Below, one piece after another: positions 46,045 to 56,075 of a stretch of DNA of 64,000 nucleotides; the first letter of the stretch is position 1; every line of letters begins with the position of its first letter. Source of the DNA: Brachybacterium epidermidis. GTDB lineage: Bacteria > Actinomycetota > Actinomycetes > Actinomycetales > Dermabacteraceae. The stretch spans positions 160,531 to 224,530 of the forward strand of contig NZ_JADEYR010000004.1 of the NCBI RefSeq assembly GCF_015209585.1, read 5' to 3'. The translations under genes and the position numbers were made by a program. The notes under the pieces were generated by a model that had not been told where the DNA came from, searched no databases, and saw nothing but the letters and a program-made list of their open reading frames with translations.

Positions 46045-47859
46045 TCAGTTCGTCGCGTGCGAACCGTCGGTGTCCCTGTTCGGGGGATCCGCGGCAGCCG
46101 CGTCGTCGTCCGCGTCGAGATCCTCCGCACCCTCGAACGCCTGGCGGTCGATCACCTGGCGACGGCGCTGTCGGGCCTTCTCGGGGTCCGGGATCGGCAC
46201 CGCGGCCAGCAGCTCCCTGCTGTACTCGTGCTGCGGATGGGCGAACACCTCGTCGGTGTCCCCCAGCTCCACGATCTTCCCCCGGCGCATCACGGCGATG
46301 CGATCGGAGATGTGGCGCACCACCGACAGGTCGTGGGAGACGAACAGGAAGCTCACGCCCAGGCGGGCCTTGAGGTCGGCCAGCATGGCCAGCACTCCGG
46401 CCTGCACCGTCACGTCCAGCGCGGAGGTGGGCTCGTCCAGCACGATCAGCTTCGGGTCGCAGGCCAGGGCACGGGCCACGCCCACGCGCTGGCGCTGGCC
46501 ACCGGAGAACTCGGTGGGGAACCGGGCCGCGTGCTCGGGCAGCAGGCCCACCATGCTGAGCAGCCAGTCCACGCGCTCGTTCATGCGCTTCTCGCTGTAG
46601 CGCTGAACCCGCATGGGCTCTTTGATGATGTCCGCGATCGGCATGCGGGGGTCCAGGGAGGCCATCGGGTCCTGGAACACGATCGAGACATCCGCCCGCA
46701 TGGCGGCCCTCTCCTGACGGGAGAGGTTCCCGGTCTCCTTGCCGGCGATCTTGATCGATCCCTGCTGCGGTGCGCGCAGCTGCATGATCTCCATCAGGGT
46801 GGTGGTCTTGCCGCAGCCTGATTCACCCACCAGGGCAAGGCACTCGCCCTCGCGGATGTCGAAGGAGATGCCGTCCACCGCACGCTGCTCCCCCACCTTC
46901 CGGCGCACCAGTGCGCCCTTGGTGATGGGGTAGATGCGGTGCAGGTCGGTGACCTCGAGGACCTTCGGGCGCTTCTCGCGCGGAGCCTTCGGCCCGGCGC
47001 TCTCCACGATCTTGGCCAGGTCCAGCATCGCCGAGCCGGCCACGGCGTCGGTCTCGTCCGCACCGGACAGGTCCACGCGCGGCACCGCAGAGAGCAGGCT
47101 GCGGGTGTACTCCGCGCGGGGGCGGTAGAAGATCTCGTCGACCCCGCCGGTCTCCACCATCCGCGCTTCCTTCATCACCAGCACGCGGTCGGCGAAGCCG
47201 GCCACCACGCCCATGTCGTGGGTGATCAGCACGGTGGCGGCACCCAGCATCTCCTGGGCGCTCTTGAGCAGCTCCATCACCTGCGCCTGGATGGTGACGT
47301 CCAGAGCGGTCGTGGGCTCGTCGGCGATGATCAGCTCGGGCTCGTTGGCGATGGCCATGGCGATCATGGCGCGCTGGCGCATGCCGCCGGAGAACTCGTG
47401 AGGGTACTGCTTCGCGCGGCGCTGCGGCTCGGGGATACCCACGGCATCCAGCAGTTCGACGGCCCGGCGATGGGCCTTGTCGGCGCTCACGCTCGGGTGG
47501 TGGATGCGCACCACCTCCGCGATTTGCCGTCCGATCTGGTACACGGGGGTCAGGGCCGACAGCGGGTCCTGGAAGATCATCGAGATGGTGTTGCCGCGCA
47601 GCGTGGACAGCTGCTTGTCGTCCATCGTGAACAGCTTCTTGCCCATCAGATCGATCTCACCGCTGATGGAGGCGCTCTTGGGGAGCAGCCCCATCACGGC
47701 CAGGGAGCTGACCGACTTACCGGAGCCGGACTCACCGACGATCGCGAGCGCCTCGCCCTGATGCACCTCGTAGCTGAGGTCCTGCACCGCCTGCACGGTG
47801 CCGTACTCGGAGGGGAAGGTGACGCTGAGGTCCCTCACGGACAGGATCGGATCAGACAT
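46045..47859 (-). CDS. fused two-domain ABC ATPase (OppD-OppF type)
   Basis: A 604-residue protein carrying two complete ABC ATPase domains: Walker A GESGSGKS near residue 39 and GESGCGKT near residue 348, signature motifs [14 protein letters not shown] and [14 protein letters not shown], and Walker B with DEPTTALD and DEPTSALD. The second half starts with the typical OppF region. It powers the oppB-oppC permease upstream (11 bp after oppC). The end is acidic/Asp-rich. Confidence 0.95.
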   Translation of the reverse strand: MSDPILSVRDLSVTFPSEYGTVQAVQDLSYEVHQGEALAIVGESGSGKSVSSLAVMGLLPKSASISGEIDLMGKKLFTMDDKQLSTLRGNTISMIFQDPLSALTPVYQIGRQIAEVVRIHHPSVSADKAHRRAVELLDAVGIPEPQRRAKQYPHEFSGGMRQRAMIAMAIANEPELIIADEPTTALDVTIQAQVMELLKSAQEMLGAATVLITHDMGVVAGFADRVLVMKEARMVETGGVDEIFYRPRAEYTRSLLSAVPRVDLSGADETDAVAGSAMLDLAKIVESAGPKAPREKRPKVLEVTDLHRIYPITKGALVRRKVGEQRAVDGISFDIREGECLALVGESGCGKTTTLMEIMQLRAPQQGSIKIAGKETGNLSRQERAAMRADVSIVFQDPMASLDPRMPIADIIKEPMRVQRYSEKRMNERVDWLLSMVGLLPEHAARFPTEFSGGQRQRVGVARALACDPKLIVLDEPTSALDVTVQAGVLAMLADLKARLGVSFLFVSHDLSVVRHISDRIAVMRRGKIVELGDTDEVFAHPQHEYSRELLAAVPIPDPEKARQRRRQVIDRQAFEGAEDLDADDDAAAADPPNRDTDGSHATN

Positions 47860-47870
47860 TCGGCTCCCCC

Positions 47871-48887
47871 TCAGAGACGGCTCGAGCCGCTGGTCGGGTC
47901 GAGGGCGTCGCGCAGCGCTTCACCCATGAGGTTGATGGAGATCACCAGGGCGGCGAGCACGGCCGCAGGCGGGATCCAGGTGTACGGGGCCGAGATGTTG
48001 TAGTCCTGGAGCACCGTGCCCAGGGACACCTGCGGGTACTGGATGCCGAAGCCGATGAACGACAGGCCCGTCTCACCGAGGATCGCGGCACTCACGCCCA
48101 GCGTGGTGTCGATGATGATCCAGCTGGCGATGTTGGGAATGATGTGCCGCACCATCGTGACGATGGGGTTCACCCCCATGAACTTCGCAGCTTCCACGTA
48201 CTCGGTGCGCACCAGCTGCTGGGTCATCGCGCGCAGCACACGGGCGGTGAGCATCCACGCGAACAGGGCCAGCAGCGGGATCATCCACAGCCACGAGGCA
48301 CGCTGCAGCACCGGACTGAACAGCATCAGCAGCAGCAGCGAGGGGATCACCAGGAACAGGTTGATCAGGTTCACCAGGGCCCCGTCGCCGATGGCGCCCC
48401 ACTTCCCCTTGCCGCCGATGTAACCGGCGGTGATGCCCACGATCAGGGCGAGGAAGGTGGTGAGCACGGCGGTTCCCAGGCCGATCACCAAGGAGATCCG
48501 CAGGCCCTGCATGGTGCGGGCGAAGATGTCCAGCCCGTTCTCGTTGACCCCGAACCAGTGGTACTGGGTGGGGCCGGTGAGCGAGTTGCGCAGGTCCCTT
48601 TCGAAGGGGCCGTATTGGTAGAACATCGGGGCGAAGATCGCCATCAGGACGAGCACCGCGAAGATGATCATGCCGATCCATGCGCTGCGGTTGCGCAGGA
48701 AGCGCCTGCGCAGCAGCTCCCCGCGGCTCATGGACTCGATCGCTGGACCGTCCTGGGCCGGTACCGCGTCCTCCTGGAGGTTCGGATCATCGAGCGCCGA
48801 TCCGAGCACGGGGTTCGCATCGGGATCGGAGCGCCTGCGCAGCTCGGAGGCGTCGGCGGTCGAGCGGATGTCGCCGGGGTTCGTCAT
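47871..48887 (-). CDS. ABC permease, OppC/DppC type
   Basis: A 338-residue permease with an N-terminal cytoplasmic ~70 residues and six hydrophobic segments, and the EAA loop near AAKFMGVNPIVTMVRHIIPN. It opens with a DUF/OppC_N-type RNRSAWIGMIIFAVLVLMAI segment. ATG 48887 gives a 4-bp gap to oppB; a longer frame to 48917 would overlap oppB by 26 bp and adds only 10 residues. It forms the heterodimeric channel with the OppB-like protein. Confidence 0.93.
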   Translation of the reverse strand: MTNPGDIRSTADASELRRRSDPDANPVLGSALDDPNLQEDAVPAQDGPAIESMSRGELLRRRFLRNRSAWIGMIIFAVLVLMAIFAPMFYQYGPFERDLRNSLTGPTQYHWFGVNENGLDIFARTMQGLRISLVIGLGTAVLTTFLALIVGITAGYIGGKGKWGAIGDGALVNLINLFLVIPSLLLLMLFSPVLQRASWLWMIPLLALFAWMLTARVLRAMTQQLVRTEYVEAAKFMGVNPIVTMVRHIIPNIASWIIIDTTLGVSAAILGETGLSFIGFGIQYPQVSLGTVLQDYNISAPYTWIPPAAVLAALVISINLMGEALRDALDPTSGSSRL

Positions 48888-48891
48888 CGTC

Positions 48892-49884
48892 TCACCGGAT
48901 CCTCGGGTCGAGCGCACCCTGCAGGATGTCTGCGAGCGTGGCGGAGAGCAGGGTCAGGATCGCGGTGTACAGCACCACGCCCGCTGTGCCGTTGACATCG
49001 GCCATGCCGATGGAGGACACGGCGAAGCGCCCCACGCCCTGCCAGTTGAACATCAGTTCCACGAACAGCGAGCCGGTGAAGGCTGCACCCACCGCGAAGG
49101 CGAAGTACTGGCCCATCGGGATCAGCGCCATGCGCAGGCCGTGGCGGTTCATCGCCTGGCCGCGGGTGAGCCCCTTGGCGCGGGCGGTGCGCAGGTAGTC
49201 ACTGCCGAGCACGTCCAGCGTGGTCACCTTCATGTAGCGGGAGTAGGAGGCCGCAGCGGTCAGGGACAGCACGATGGTGGGCATCACCAGGGCTTCGATC
49301 TGGTACTTCCAGGAAGCCCAGGAACCCTCAGGGAGCAGGGGGTTGACGGGGTTGATGGCCGGCAGGCCCCAGCCGGTGGCGTCCATGATGCCCTGGTTGG
49401 TCTGCTGCACGATCAGGATGATGACCGGGGTGGGCAGGGACAGGATGAAGAAGGCCAGCAGGGTGGTGAGGCGGTCGCCGATGGAGTCACGGGCCACGGC
49501 GGCGACCATGCCCAGCAGCACACCGGCGACGGTGCCGATGATGGTGCCCAGGATCACCAGGCGCAGGCTGATCGGGATGCGGTTCGCCAGTTCGTCCACC
49601 ACCGGGACCATCGACTTGTTGGTGCCGGTGGTGACACCGAGGTCACCTCGCACCAGGCCGCCGAGCCAACGGGCGTACCGCTCCATCAGAGGGGTGTCCG
49701 GGTTGACGTTGCGGACGTTGAGGTAGTGCTGCGCCGTCTCATACGGCACGGGCTCGGTGGCGATCGGCGGGTACAGCACTTCCTGCGGGTTCATCAGGGC
49801 GGCCGCCAGCAGGTAGGCGAAGCTCGTCGCCAGGAACGCCAGGATCACGTACGTGAGCACTCGGATCGCGACGAATCTAGCCAC
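48892..49884 (-). CDS. ABC permease, OppB/DppB type
   Basis: A 330-residue permease with the OppB layout: N-terminal helix (VLTYVILAFLATSFAYLLAA), a long extracytoplasmic loop (residues 30-120), and a core of five helices with the EAA loop near RTARAKGLTRGQAMNRHGLR. It heads the leftward operon oppB-oppC-oppDF. The gene diverges from a membrane protein/lipoprotein pair across 350 bp. The peptide specificity is not visible. Confidence 0.93.
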   Translation of the reverse strand: MARFVAIRVLTYVILAFLATSFAYLLAAALMNPQEVLYPPIATEPVPYETAQHYLNVRNVNPDTPLMERYARWLGGLVRGDLGVTTGTNKSMVPVVDELANRIPISLRLVILGTIIGTVAGVLLGMVAAVARDSIGDRLTTLLAFFILSLPTPVIILIVQQTNQGIMDATGWGLPAINPVNPLLPEGSWASWKYQIEALVMPTIVLSLTAAASYSRYMKVTTLDVLGSDYLRTARAKGLTRGQAMNRHGLRMALIPMGQYFAFAVGAAFTGSLFVELMFNWQGVGRFAVSSIGMADVNGTAGVVLYTAILTLLSATLADILQGALDPRIR

Positions 49885-50234
49885 GTCGTCTCCTCACCAT
49901 GCTGTCCACCATCCGTTTCGTTCCTCTCCATGCTGTCGACGCGGCGATGCGGATCCCCGCATCGGCCCCGTGGGTATGACGCGCTGGAACCCCCGACGGA
50001 CGCCGACCATTTCCCCGTGGCGGGCGCGCCCTGGAGGACGTTTGCCACGATCCCACAGCTGTTTCCGTCGACTGCGTACTCGCGGTGCGCTCCGGCGTGC
50101 CGGACTGACGCATCCGGCAACGATAGCCCCTGACACGATAATGCCTTGACAGAGGCCGCGATCACTTAGGAACTGGACGACAGGGCACTCCCGTGCCTGT
50201 CGGGCCCGTCCATGCGCGAAGTTATGCTCGGATC
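49885..50234. other. intergenic region between oppB and the rightward lipoprotein operon
   Basis: 350 bp with no supported gene. A consensus-like TTGACA lies at 50146-50151 on the plus strand but no matching -10 follows at 16-18 bp. ACGATA at 50120-50125 could be a minus-strand -10 (TATCGT) for the opp operon. The rightward -10 TATGCT is at 50223-50228. Nothing else was seen. Confidence 0.4.
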
Positions 50235-50570
50235 GTGACCTTTCTGCATCTGCTCGTGGTCCTGGTCGGCATCGTGGCGACGGTGGTGGCCGCCGATCTG
50301 CTGCGCCACGCGAACGTCGGCACATGGCCGATCGGTGTCGTGATCCTGGTGCTGATCCTGGTGACGGGCTGGACCTACAGTGCCTGGCTCGCCGCCCTCA
50401 CCCTGGGCCTGGCCACAGGCTTCGCGGCGATCGCCGGACTGGACCTGGTGCGGTCGGTGGCGCGGGGCAGACGCGAGCGGTCCGAGTCCCGGCGCACGCG
50501 CCAGGAGGAGCGAGCACGGCAGCTGGAGAAGCTGAAGCCGGGCACGCACAGCCACCGGACGATCCTGTGA
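50235..50570 (+). CDS. small membrane protein, unknown function
   Basis: A 111-residue protein with three hydrophobic segments (LHLLVVLVGIVATVVAADLL, IGVVILVLILVTGWTYSAW and LAALTLGLATGFAAIAGL) and a highly charged helical tail (RRERSESRRTRQEERARQLE), probably cytoplasmic. TATGCT ends 6 nt before GTG 50235, so it is leaderless. It overlaps the lipoprotein gene by 4 bp (GTGA). No family recognised. Confidence 0.7.
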   Translation: MTFLHLLVVLVGIVATVVAADLLRHANVGTWPIGVVILVLILVTGWTYSAWLAALTLGLATGFAAIAGLDLVRSVARGRRERSESRRTRQEERARQLEKLKPGTHSHRTIL

Positions 50571-52282
50571 ACACGCCGCGGCCACGCAATCTCGTGAGCG
50601 CGCTGCGGCCGCGCCGGTCCTTCCTCGCCGGGGCGGGAATGCTGGGAGCGGCCACTGCTCTGGCCGCATGCACCGGCGACTCCCCCTCCCCCGGCTCCCC
50701 CACCGTGCAGGGTCCCACGGTGACTCCCCTGCCGGACGTGGCCTGGGACCGCGCCGATCACGCGAACGTCCCCGACGGGGGAACACTGCGCCTTGCGGTG
50801 CCGCGACTGCCGGAGAACTGGAACTCGCATCATCGGGCCGGCGCCGTCTCCGAGCTGGACCTGCTGCGCGCACCCCTGGGGCTGGGGGCGGAGATCACCG
50901 CGCAGGGCACGGACCCACATCCTGACTACATCGAGAGCGCCCAGGTCACCGCGGAGCAGCCGCAGACGGTCAGCTTCCGCTACAACCCCGCGGCGATCTG
51001 GGAGGACGGCAGTCCCATCACCGTCGCCGATCTCATCTCCCGCTGGAGAGCGAACAACGGCAGCGATCCGCAGTTCGAGGTGGCCAGCACCGTGGGCTGG
51101 GACCAGATCCACTCCATCGAGCAGACCGATGACGAGTTCACCGGGCAGATCGTGTTCACCTCGCCCTTCGCGGACTGGGTCACCGTGCTGCACCCGGATG
51201 TGCCCGCCTCGGTGACCTCGACCCCGCAGACCTTCAACCGGGCCCACGCCTCCACGCCCACGCCGTCGCGGGGCCCGTTCCGCGTCGACTCGATCGATGA
51301 GGCCTCCGGTGTGGTGACGATGGTGCGCAACGAGAACTGGTGGGGCAGGGCGCCGAGGCTCGAGCGGATCGTCGTCTCCGCACTGGACTCCTCCCAGGCG
51401 CCCCAGGCCTTCGTCTCCGGGCATCTCGACGTCCTCGAGGTCTCCACAGCCCAGGAACTCGAGCTGGTGCGTGGGCGCCGGGACGCGACGATCCGCCGCG
51501 CGGGCGGCACGTCCTGGACGCACCTGACGATGAACGTGGAGGGGCCCGAGGCGCGACTGGCCGATCCGGTGGTGCGGGAGGCCATTGCTCGCGGCATCGA
51601 CCGCGAGGCGATCGCTCGCGCCGCCCTGCAGCCGCTGGGCGCGCCTGTGGTGCTGATGGACAACCTGGTGCACCTGCCCGGGCATGACGGCTACGAGGAC
51701 TCCTTCGACTCCCTCACGCACGATCCCGAGGCCGCTGCATCGCTGCTGGAGGAGGCCGGGTGGCGATTGGAGGGGCAGCGCCGGGTGCGGGACGGTGAGG
51801 CGCTGGCGATCGTGCTGGTGGTGCCCGCGCAGTCCCCGTCGCTCGCACAACGGGCCTCCCTGGTGCAGGCGGATCTGTCCGGGCTGGGGTTCGAGGTCGA
51901 GGTGCGCGAGGTCCCCGCCGAGACGTTCTTCGCCGAGCATCTGGCCCAGGGGGCGTTCGACGTGACGACGTTCGCGTGGGCCGCGACCCGGTTCCCGGGC
52001 ACGTCGACGGCCGCGATCGCCTATCCGCTGGATTCCGGTCAGAACTTCACCGGGATGGCCGATGAGCGCATCGGACCGGTGCTGGAGGAGACGGCGGCCG
52101 CCCAGGAGCTGTCCGAGCGGACGCGCCTGGCCAACGAGTTCTCCACGATCCTGGCGGAGACGTTCACGGTGATCCCGCTGTTCGTGATGCCGGAGGTGTG
52201 GGCGGTGCGCGAGGGCGTGCTGAACCTGGGGCCGTCGACCGTGGAGCGCATGGACTGGACCGCGGTGGGTCTGCGCCGCTGA
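50567..52282 (+). CDS. second ABC substrate-binding lipoprotein, family 5
   Basis: A 571-residue SBP_bac_5 protein with a twin-arginine-like RPRRSFLAGAG signal and lipobox LAAC, Cys35. Blocks such as FRYNPAAIWEDGSPITVADL and VVREAIARGIDREAIARAAL match the family and the lipoprotein at 44038-45780; the two look like paralogues. GTG 50567 overlaps the small membrane gene by 4 bp. It is divergent from opp, so it may feed the same permease with a different peptide set. Confidence 0.9.
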   Translation: MNTPRPRNLVSALRPRRSFLAGAGMLGAATALAACTGDSPSPGSPTVQGPTVTPLPDVAWDRADHANVPDGGTLRLAVPRLPENWNSHHRAGAVSELDLLRAPLGLGAEITAQGTDPHPDYIESAQVTAEQPQTVSFRYNPAAIWEDGSPITVADLISRWRANNGSDPQFEVASTVGWDQIHSIEQTDDEFTGQIVFTSPFADWVTVLHPDVPASVTSTPQTFNRAHASTPTPSRGPFRVDSIDEASGVVTMVRNENWWGRAPRLERIVVSALDSSQAPQAFVSGHLDVLEVSTAQELELVRGRRDATIRRAGGTSWTHLTMNVEGPEARLADPVVREAIARGIDREAIARAALQPLGAPVVLMDNLVHLPGHDGYEDSFDSLTHDPEAAASLLEEAGWRLEGQRRVRDGEALAIVLVVPAQSPSLAQRASLVQADLSGLGFEVEVREVPAETFFAEHLAQGAFDVTTFAWAATRFPGTSTAAIAYPLDSGQNFTGMADERIGPVLEETAAAQELSERTRLANEFSTILAETFTVIPLFVMPEVWAVREGVLNLGPSTVERMDWTAVGLRR

Positions 52283-52285
52283 CGC

Positions 52286-53561
52286 TCAGAGGGGCAGTGC
52301 GAGCACGGCAGCGCCGAGATCCCCCGCGGTGGCACCCGCACGGCTCGCGGCTCCAGCGGCATCGCCCGCGGCGCCATCGGCATCGCCCGCGGGTTCGCGC
52401 AGCACCAGTGCCTCTGCCCGGGCATAGGGCGTCAGCCGTCTGCCGGGCAGCACGTCCACGAGCAGCCGTCCGTCCTCGGCGAGCCGCCAGATGCCGGGCT
52501 GGACCAGCAGCGCACGGCGGCCCCGTCGGCCCCGGAACACACCGGGATCCTCACCCAGCTCCACGCGGATCGGCTCGGCATCCACGCCGGGCAGCAGCTG
52601 TCGCACGAACAAGTGGTACCCCACCAGTGCCCCCACGGGAGTGCCGGGCAGATGGATCACGGGCGTGCCGCCGGGCAGTCGACCGCGGCCCTGGGGGCCA
52701 CCGGGGCGCAGCGCCAGGTGCACCAGCTCGGAGGTCCCCGCTCCCTGCCGCCCCAGTGCTGCGCGCACCACGTCGAAGGCACCCTGGCCGATCCCACCGG
52801 TGGTGATCACCAGATCGCAGTCGGGCTCGATCTCGCGCAGCAGCTCCCTCAGGGATGCGGGGTCGTCCCCGGTGTGCCAGGCGCGGGCGCGGGCACCGTC
52901 GGCCTCCAGGGCGCTGACGAGCATCAGGCCGTTCGACTCGCGCACCATGCCCGGGGCGGGGCCGCCGGTGGCGGCCAGCTCGTCGCCGGTGACCACGACG
53001 CCCACCCGCACCGGCGCCAGCACCGGGAGGTCGCGAGGCCGAGGGACCGCGCCACCCCGATCAGCCCCGCCCCCACCGGGCGTCCGCTCCGGCCAGCAGA
53101 TCCCCGCGCACGGCCTCTTCGCCACGGGCGCGGATGTGCCGCTGCGGGGGTGGCAGCTGCTCCAGGGTGATGGTGACGCTGCCCGGCGCAGCCCCGAAGG
53201 GGTCCGCGTCCGTGGCCTCGACCTCCACCACGGCATCGGCTCCGGCGGGAACGGGGGCTCCGGTCATGATCCGCATGGCCACGCCTGCCGGCAGCTCGGG
53301 GGTGGCACCCGGGCGGGCAGGCAGGTCGGCGGCCACCGGCAGACGGGTGCTGCCGGGCGCGTCCAGATCCGCCCGGCGCACCGCGAAGCCGTCCATCGCC
53401 GACAGCGGCACCGTCGGGACGTCCTCCGGGCTGGTGACCGGGCCGGCCAGCACCCGGCCCCGCGCCTCGGTGAGCGGCACGTCCTGGACACCGGGGGCCA
53501 GCAAGACCTGTGCGCGCAGCGTGGCACGCCAGGTCCAGACGTCGATCGAGTGTCCGCTCAT
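52286..53561 (-). pseudogene. second moeA-like gene, split by a frameshift
   Basis: The N-terminal part, from ATG 53561, reads PLSAMDGFAVRRADLD and MRIMTGAPVPAGADAVVEVE and stops at 53061 just after GDLLAGADA. The rest continues in another frame (VRVGVVVTGDELAATGGP, DLVITTGGIGQGAFDVVRAA) to 52286. Together they cover a MoeA-like protein. The break lies in a G-rich run near 53065-53080, so a real frameshift or a sequencing error are both possible. The 3' end is Ala/Gly-rich low complexity, as in the other Moco genes. It is 3 bp from the converging lipoprotein stop. Confidence 0.75.
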
Positions 53562-53567
53562 CGCTCC

Positions 53568-53597
53568 ATCATGCACCGGGGCGGGTGGGTGCATGAT
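53568..53597. promoter_or_regulatory. symmetric inverted repeat carrying two divergent -10 elements
   Basis: Arms ATCATGCACC (53568-53577) and GGTGCATGAT (53588-53597) are perfect, with a 10-nt spacer. CATGAT in each arm serves as the -10 for its side, and each lies exactly 6 nt before an ATG (53561 leftward, 53604 rightward). A divergent leaderless promoter pair or an operator that controls both. Confidence 0.6.
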
Positions 53598-53603
53598 GGT
53601 GGT

Positions 53604-54590
53604 ATGCGCGCGATCACCTACGACCGGTTCGGCAGCCCCGACGTCCTCACCCTGGTCACCGACGCCCCGCAGCCCGAGCCGGCCGAGGGCGAGGTGCTCG
53701 TGCAGGTCACCCACGTGGGCCTCAATCCCCTGGACCACAAGATCCGCGATGGCTCCTCGCGCCTCGCCTCCCTGGTGGAGCTGCCGGCCGGCACCGGTCG
53801 CGAGATGGCCGGCACCGTGATCGGCGGCGGGCCGGATCTGGACGACTACGAGCTGGGGTCGCGCGGGCTCGCACCCGGCACCCGCGTTTTCGGGATGCGC
53901 CCGCCCGGGGACCTGAGAGGCACGGCCTGCGAGATCATCGCGATCGCGGCGGATGCCCTCTCCCCCGTCCCCACCGAGGTGGAGGCGGAGGACCTGCCGC
54001 GCTGGGCGGGTCTGGCGCTGGTGGGGCTGACCGCCATCGCCGCAGTGGACGACGCAGCAGAGGTGTCCGCTGGGCAGACGGTGCTGATCCACGGCGGCAC
54101 CGGCGGCGTGGGCCAGATGCTGATCCCGATGGCGCTCGAGGCGGGCGCAGCCACGGTGTGGGCCACCGGCCGCGCGGCCAACGCCGAGCGCATCCGGGAG
54201 CTGGGCGGTGAGCCCATCGCGTACGACGAGGCGGACTGGCAGCAGGAGATCGACCGCGCCACCGGCGGCCGCGGGGTGGACGTGGTGCTGGACACCCACT
54301 ACGACTCCACCTTCCTTCCCAGCCTGGACCACGTGGCACCCGGGGGCCGGGTGGTGCCGCTGCCCACCCTCGCGGATCTCACCCCGGCACGGGAGCGGGG
54401 CATCACCGCCGTGATCCCCGAGATCACGGTGACCCGGCAGCGCCTCGACCGACTGGTCATCGGACTGCGGGAGGGCCACTACCGACTGGAGGTGTCCCAG
54501 GTGCTTCCGCTGGAGCAGATCGCCCGCGCCCACGAACTGCTGGCGGACGGCCACACCCGCGGCAAGATCGTGCTGGACCTGAACGCCTGA
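53604..54590 (+). CDS. quinone oxidoreductase-like (MDR) NADP-dependent enzyme
   Basis: A 328-residue zinc-independent medium-chain dehydrogenase. The N-terminal GroES-like domain has LNPLDHKIRDG; the cofactor motif is HGGTGGVGQ at 163-171 followed by the Rossmann strand AATVWATGRA; the C-terminus ends RAHELLADGHTRGKIVLDL. The family reduces quinones or enones with NADPH; the substrate is unknown. The message is probably leaderless from the shared symmetric promoter. Confidence 0.9.
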   Translation: MRAITYDRFGSPDVLTLVTDAPQPEPAEGEVLVQVTHVGLNPLDHKIRDGSSRLASLVELPAGTGREMAGTVIGGGPDLDDYELGSRGLAPGTRVFGMRPPGDLRGTACEIIAIAADALSPVPTEVEAEDLPRWAGLALVGLTAIAAVDDAAEVSAGQTVLIHGGTGGVGQMLIPMALEAGAATVWATGRAANAERIRELGGEPIAYDEADWQQEIDRATGGRGVDVVLDTHYDSTFLPSLDHVAPGGRVVPLPTLADLTPARERGITAVIPEITVTRQRLDRLVIGLREGHYRLEVSQVLPLEQIARAHELLADGHTRGKIVLDLNA

Positions 54591-54629
54591 TGCCCCCTCG
54601 CCCGGCCGCGGGCCGGTAGGGTCGCTCTC

Positions 54630-56075
54630 ATGCCTGCGCCCTCCGCGAACGATGCCGACGCGCAGGCCGATGACGCCGTGCGGGCACTGGAGCCGTTGCT
54701 GCGCCCCGAGGGGTGGACGCTGCTGAACACCCTGCCCCCGTACCGGGAGAAGGACGCCCTGCGCCTGGGCGCCACGCTGCGCGAGGCCGGGCACGACCCC
54801 GCCCTGGTCTCCGCCGCGCTCACCCAGTCCCGGCTGCGCGCCCGTGCCACCGAGAAGTTCGGGGAGTTCGCCGCCTCGATGCTCTTCACCCCGCACGGTC
54901 TGGAGCAGGCGACCCGGCTGCCGGTGGCAGCCCTGCACGCCGAGCGCTTCGCGAAGGCCGGGGTGGGCTCCGTGGCCGATCTGGGCTGCGGGATCGGCGG
55001 GGACTCGATGGCCCTGGCCGGCCTGGGCATGGACGTGCTGGCGGTGGACCGCGATCCGGCCACGGTGGCCGTGGCCACCGTGAACCTGCGCCCCTTCCCC
55101 AACGTACGGGTGCGGCTGGGCCGCGCCGAGGGCCACGACCCCGCGCAGACCGAGGGCATCTGGCTGGATCCCGCTCGGCGAGCCGTCTCCGGTCGCGGCA
55201 CCCGGCGCCTGCACGACCCGGAGCAGTACGAGCCGCCGCTGTCGGCCGTGATCGAGCTGGCCGCCCGGCTGGGGAGCCTGCACGGCGGCACAGAGCTCGA
55301 GGGGCCCTGCGCACCGAGCGGCGACGGGGGGTCGCGCGTGCGCTTCGGCGCTCTGGGCGCGAAGCTCGGACCCGCGATCGACCGGGAGCTGCTGCCGGCC
55401 GGCACCGAGACCCAATGGCTGTCCTGGCACGGCCAGGTGCTGGAGGCCACCTGCTGGTTCGGGCCCTTGGCCACGCCCGGCACCCCCACCAGCGCTCTGG
55501 TGGTGGACCGCGACGGTGCGCACCTGCTCACGGCGCGCAGTCATGGCGCCGGAACGAGCGGCGACAGCGACGAGAGCGTCAGCCCGCCCGCGTTCACGGG
55601 TGCGGGCGATCGCGCCGACAGCGGCGAGGTGCCCGGGGATCCGCAGCCCGGCCCGCTGGGCGACCACCTCTACGAGCCCGACGGAGCGGTGATCCGGGCC
55701 GGCCTCATCGGCCGCCTGGCCCGAGACCTCGATGCGCACACCCTGGATCCCACGATCGCGTACCTGACCGGCGACGTGCGCACCACCACCCCCTTCGCGC
55801 GCGGGTACGCGGTGCGGGACGTGATGCCGTTCGGCCTCAAGCGCCTCACCTCGTACCTCAAGGAGCACCGCCTGGGGGTGCTGGAGATCAAGAAGCGCGG
55901 CACCGCCGTGGAGCCCGAGGAGCTGCGGCGCAGGCTGAGGCCGCGCCGCTTCGGCGAGGAGTCCGCGACCCTGGTCCTCACCCGCATCGCCGGGGAGCAG
56001 ATGGTGGTGGTCACCTCCCCGCACGGGCATTCGCCGGCAGGCGGGACGGGACCGCCGTCGGGAGGGGCACAGTGA
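54630..56075 (+). CDS. SAM-dependent methyltransferase with THUMP-like domain
   Basis: A 481-residue protein: a helical N-terminus, a class I SAM domain with DLGCGIGGDS at 117-126, a DPARR motif near residue 177, and a C-terminal THUMP-like part (DVMPFGLKRLTSYLKEHRLG, EIKKRGTAVEPEELRRRLR). A ~40-residue Gly/Ser/Asp insert lies near 300. The target is probably RNA, but this is inferred from the THUMP-like fold. TAGGGT ends 7 nt before the ATG. It overlaps the DUF4129 gene by 4 bp. Confidence 0.85.
   Translation: MPAPSANDADAQADDAVRALEPLLRPEGWTLLNTLPPYREKDALRLGATLREAGHDPALVSAALTQSRLRARATEKFGEFAASMLFTPHGLEQATRLPVAALHAERFAKAGVGSVADLGCGIGGDSMALAGLGMDVLAVDRDPATVAVATVNLRPFPNVRVRLGRAEGHDPAQTEGIWLDPARRAVSGRGTRRLHDPEQYEPPLSAVIELAARLGSLHGGTELEGPCAPSGDGGSRVRFGALGAKLGPAIDRELLPAGTETQWLSWHGQVLEATCWFGPLATPGTPTSALVVDRDGAHLLTARSHGAGTSGDSDESVSPPAFTGAGDRADSGEVPGDPQPGPLGDHLYEPDGAVIRAGLIGRLARDLDAHTLDPTIAYLTGDVRTTTPFARGYAVRDVMPFGLKRLTSYLKEHRLGVLEIKKRGTAVEPEELRRRLRPRRFGEESATLVLTRIAGEQMVVVTSPHGHSPAGGTGPPSGGAQ

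Noticed and set aside
50146..50151. TTGACA as the promoter of the rightward lipoprotein operon
   Set aside because: No -10-like hexamer follows at 16-18 bp, and the gene at 50235 has its own TATGCT at leaderless spacing.
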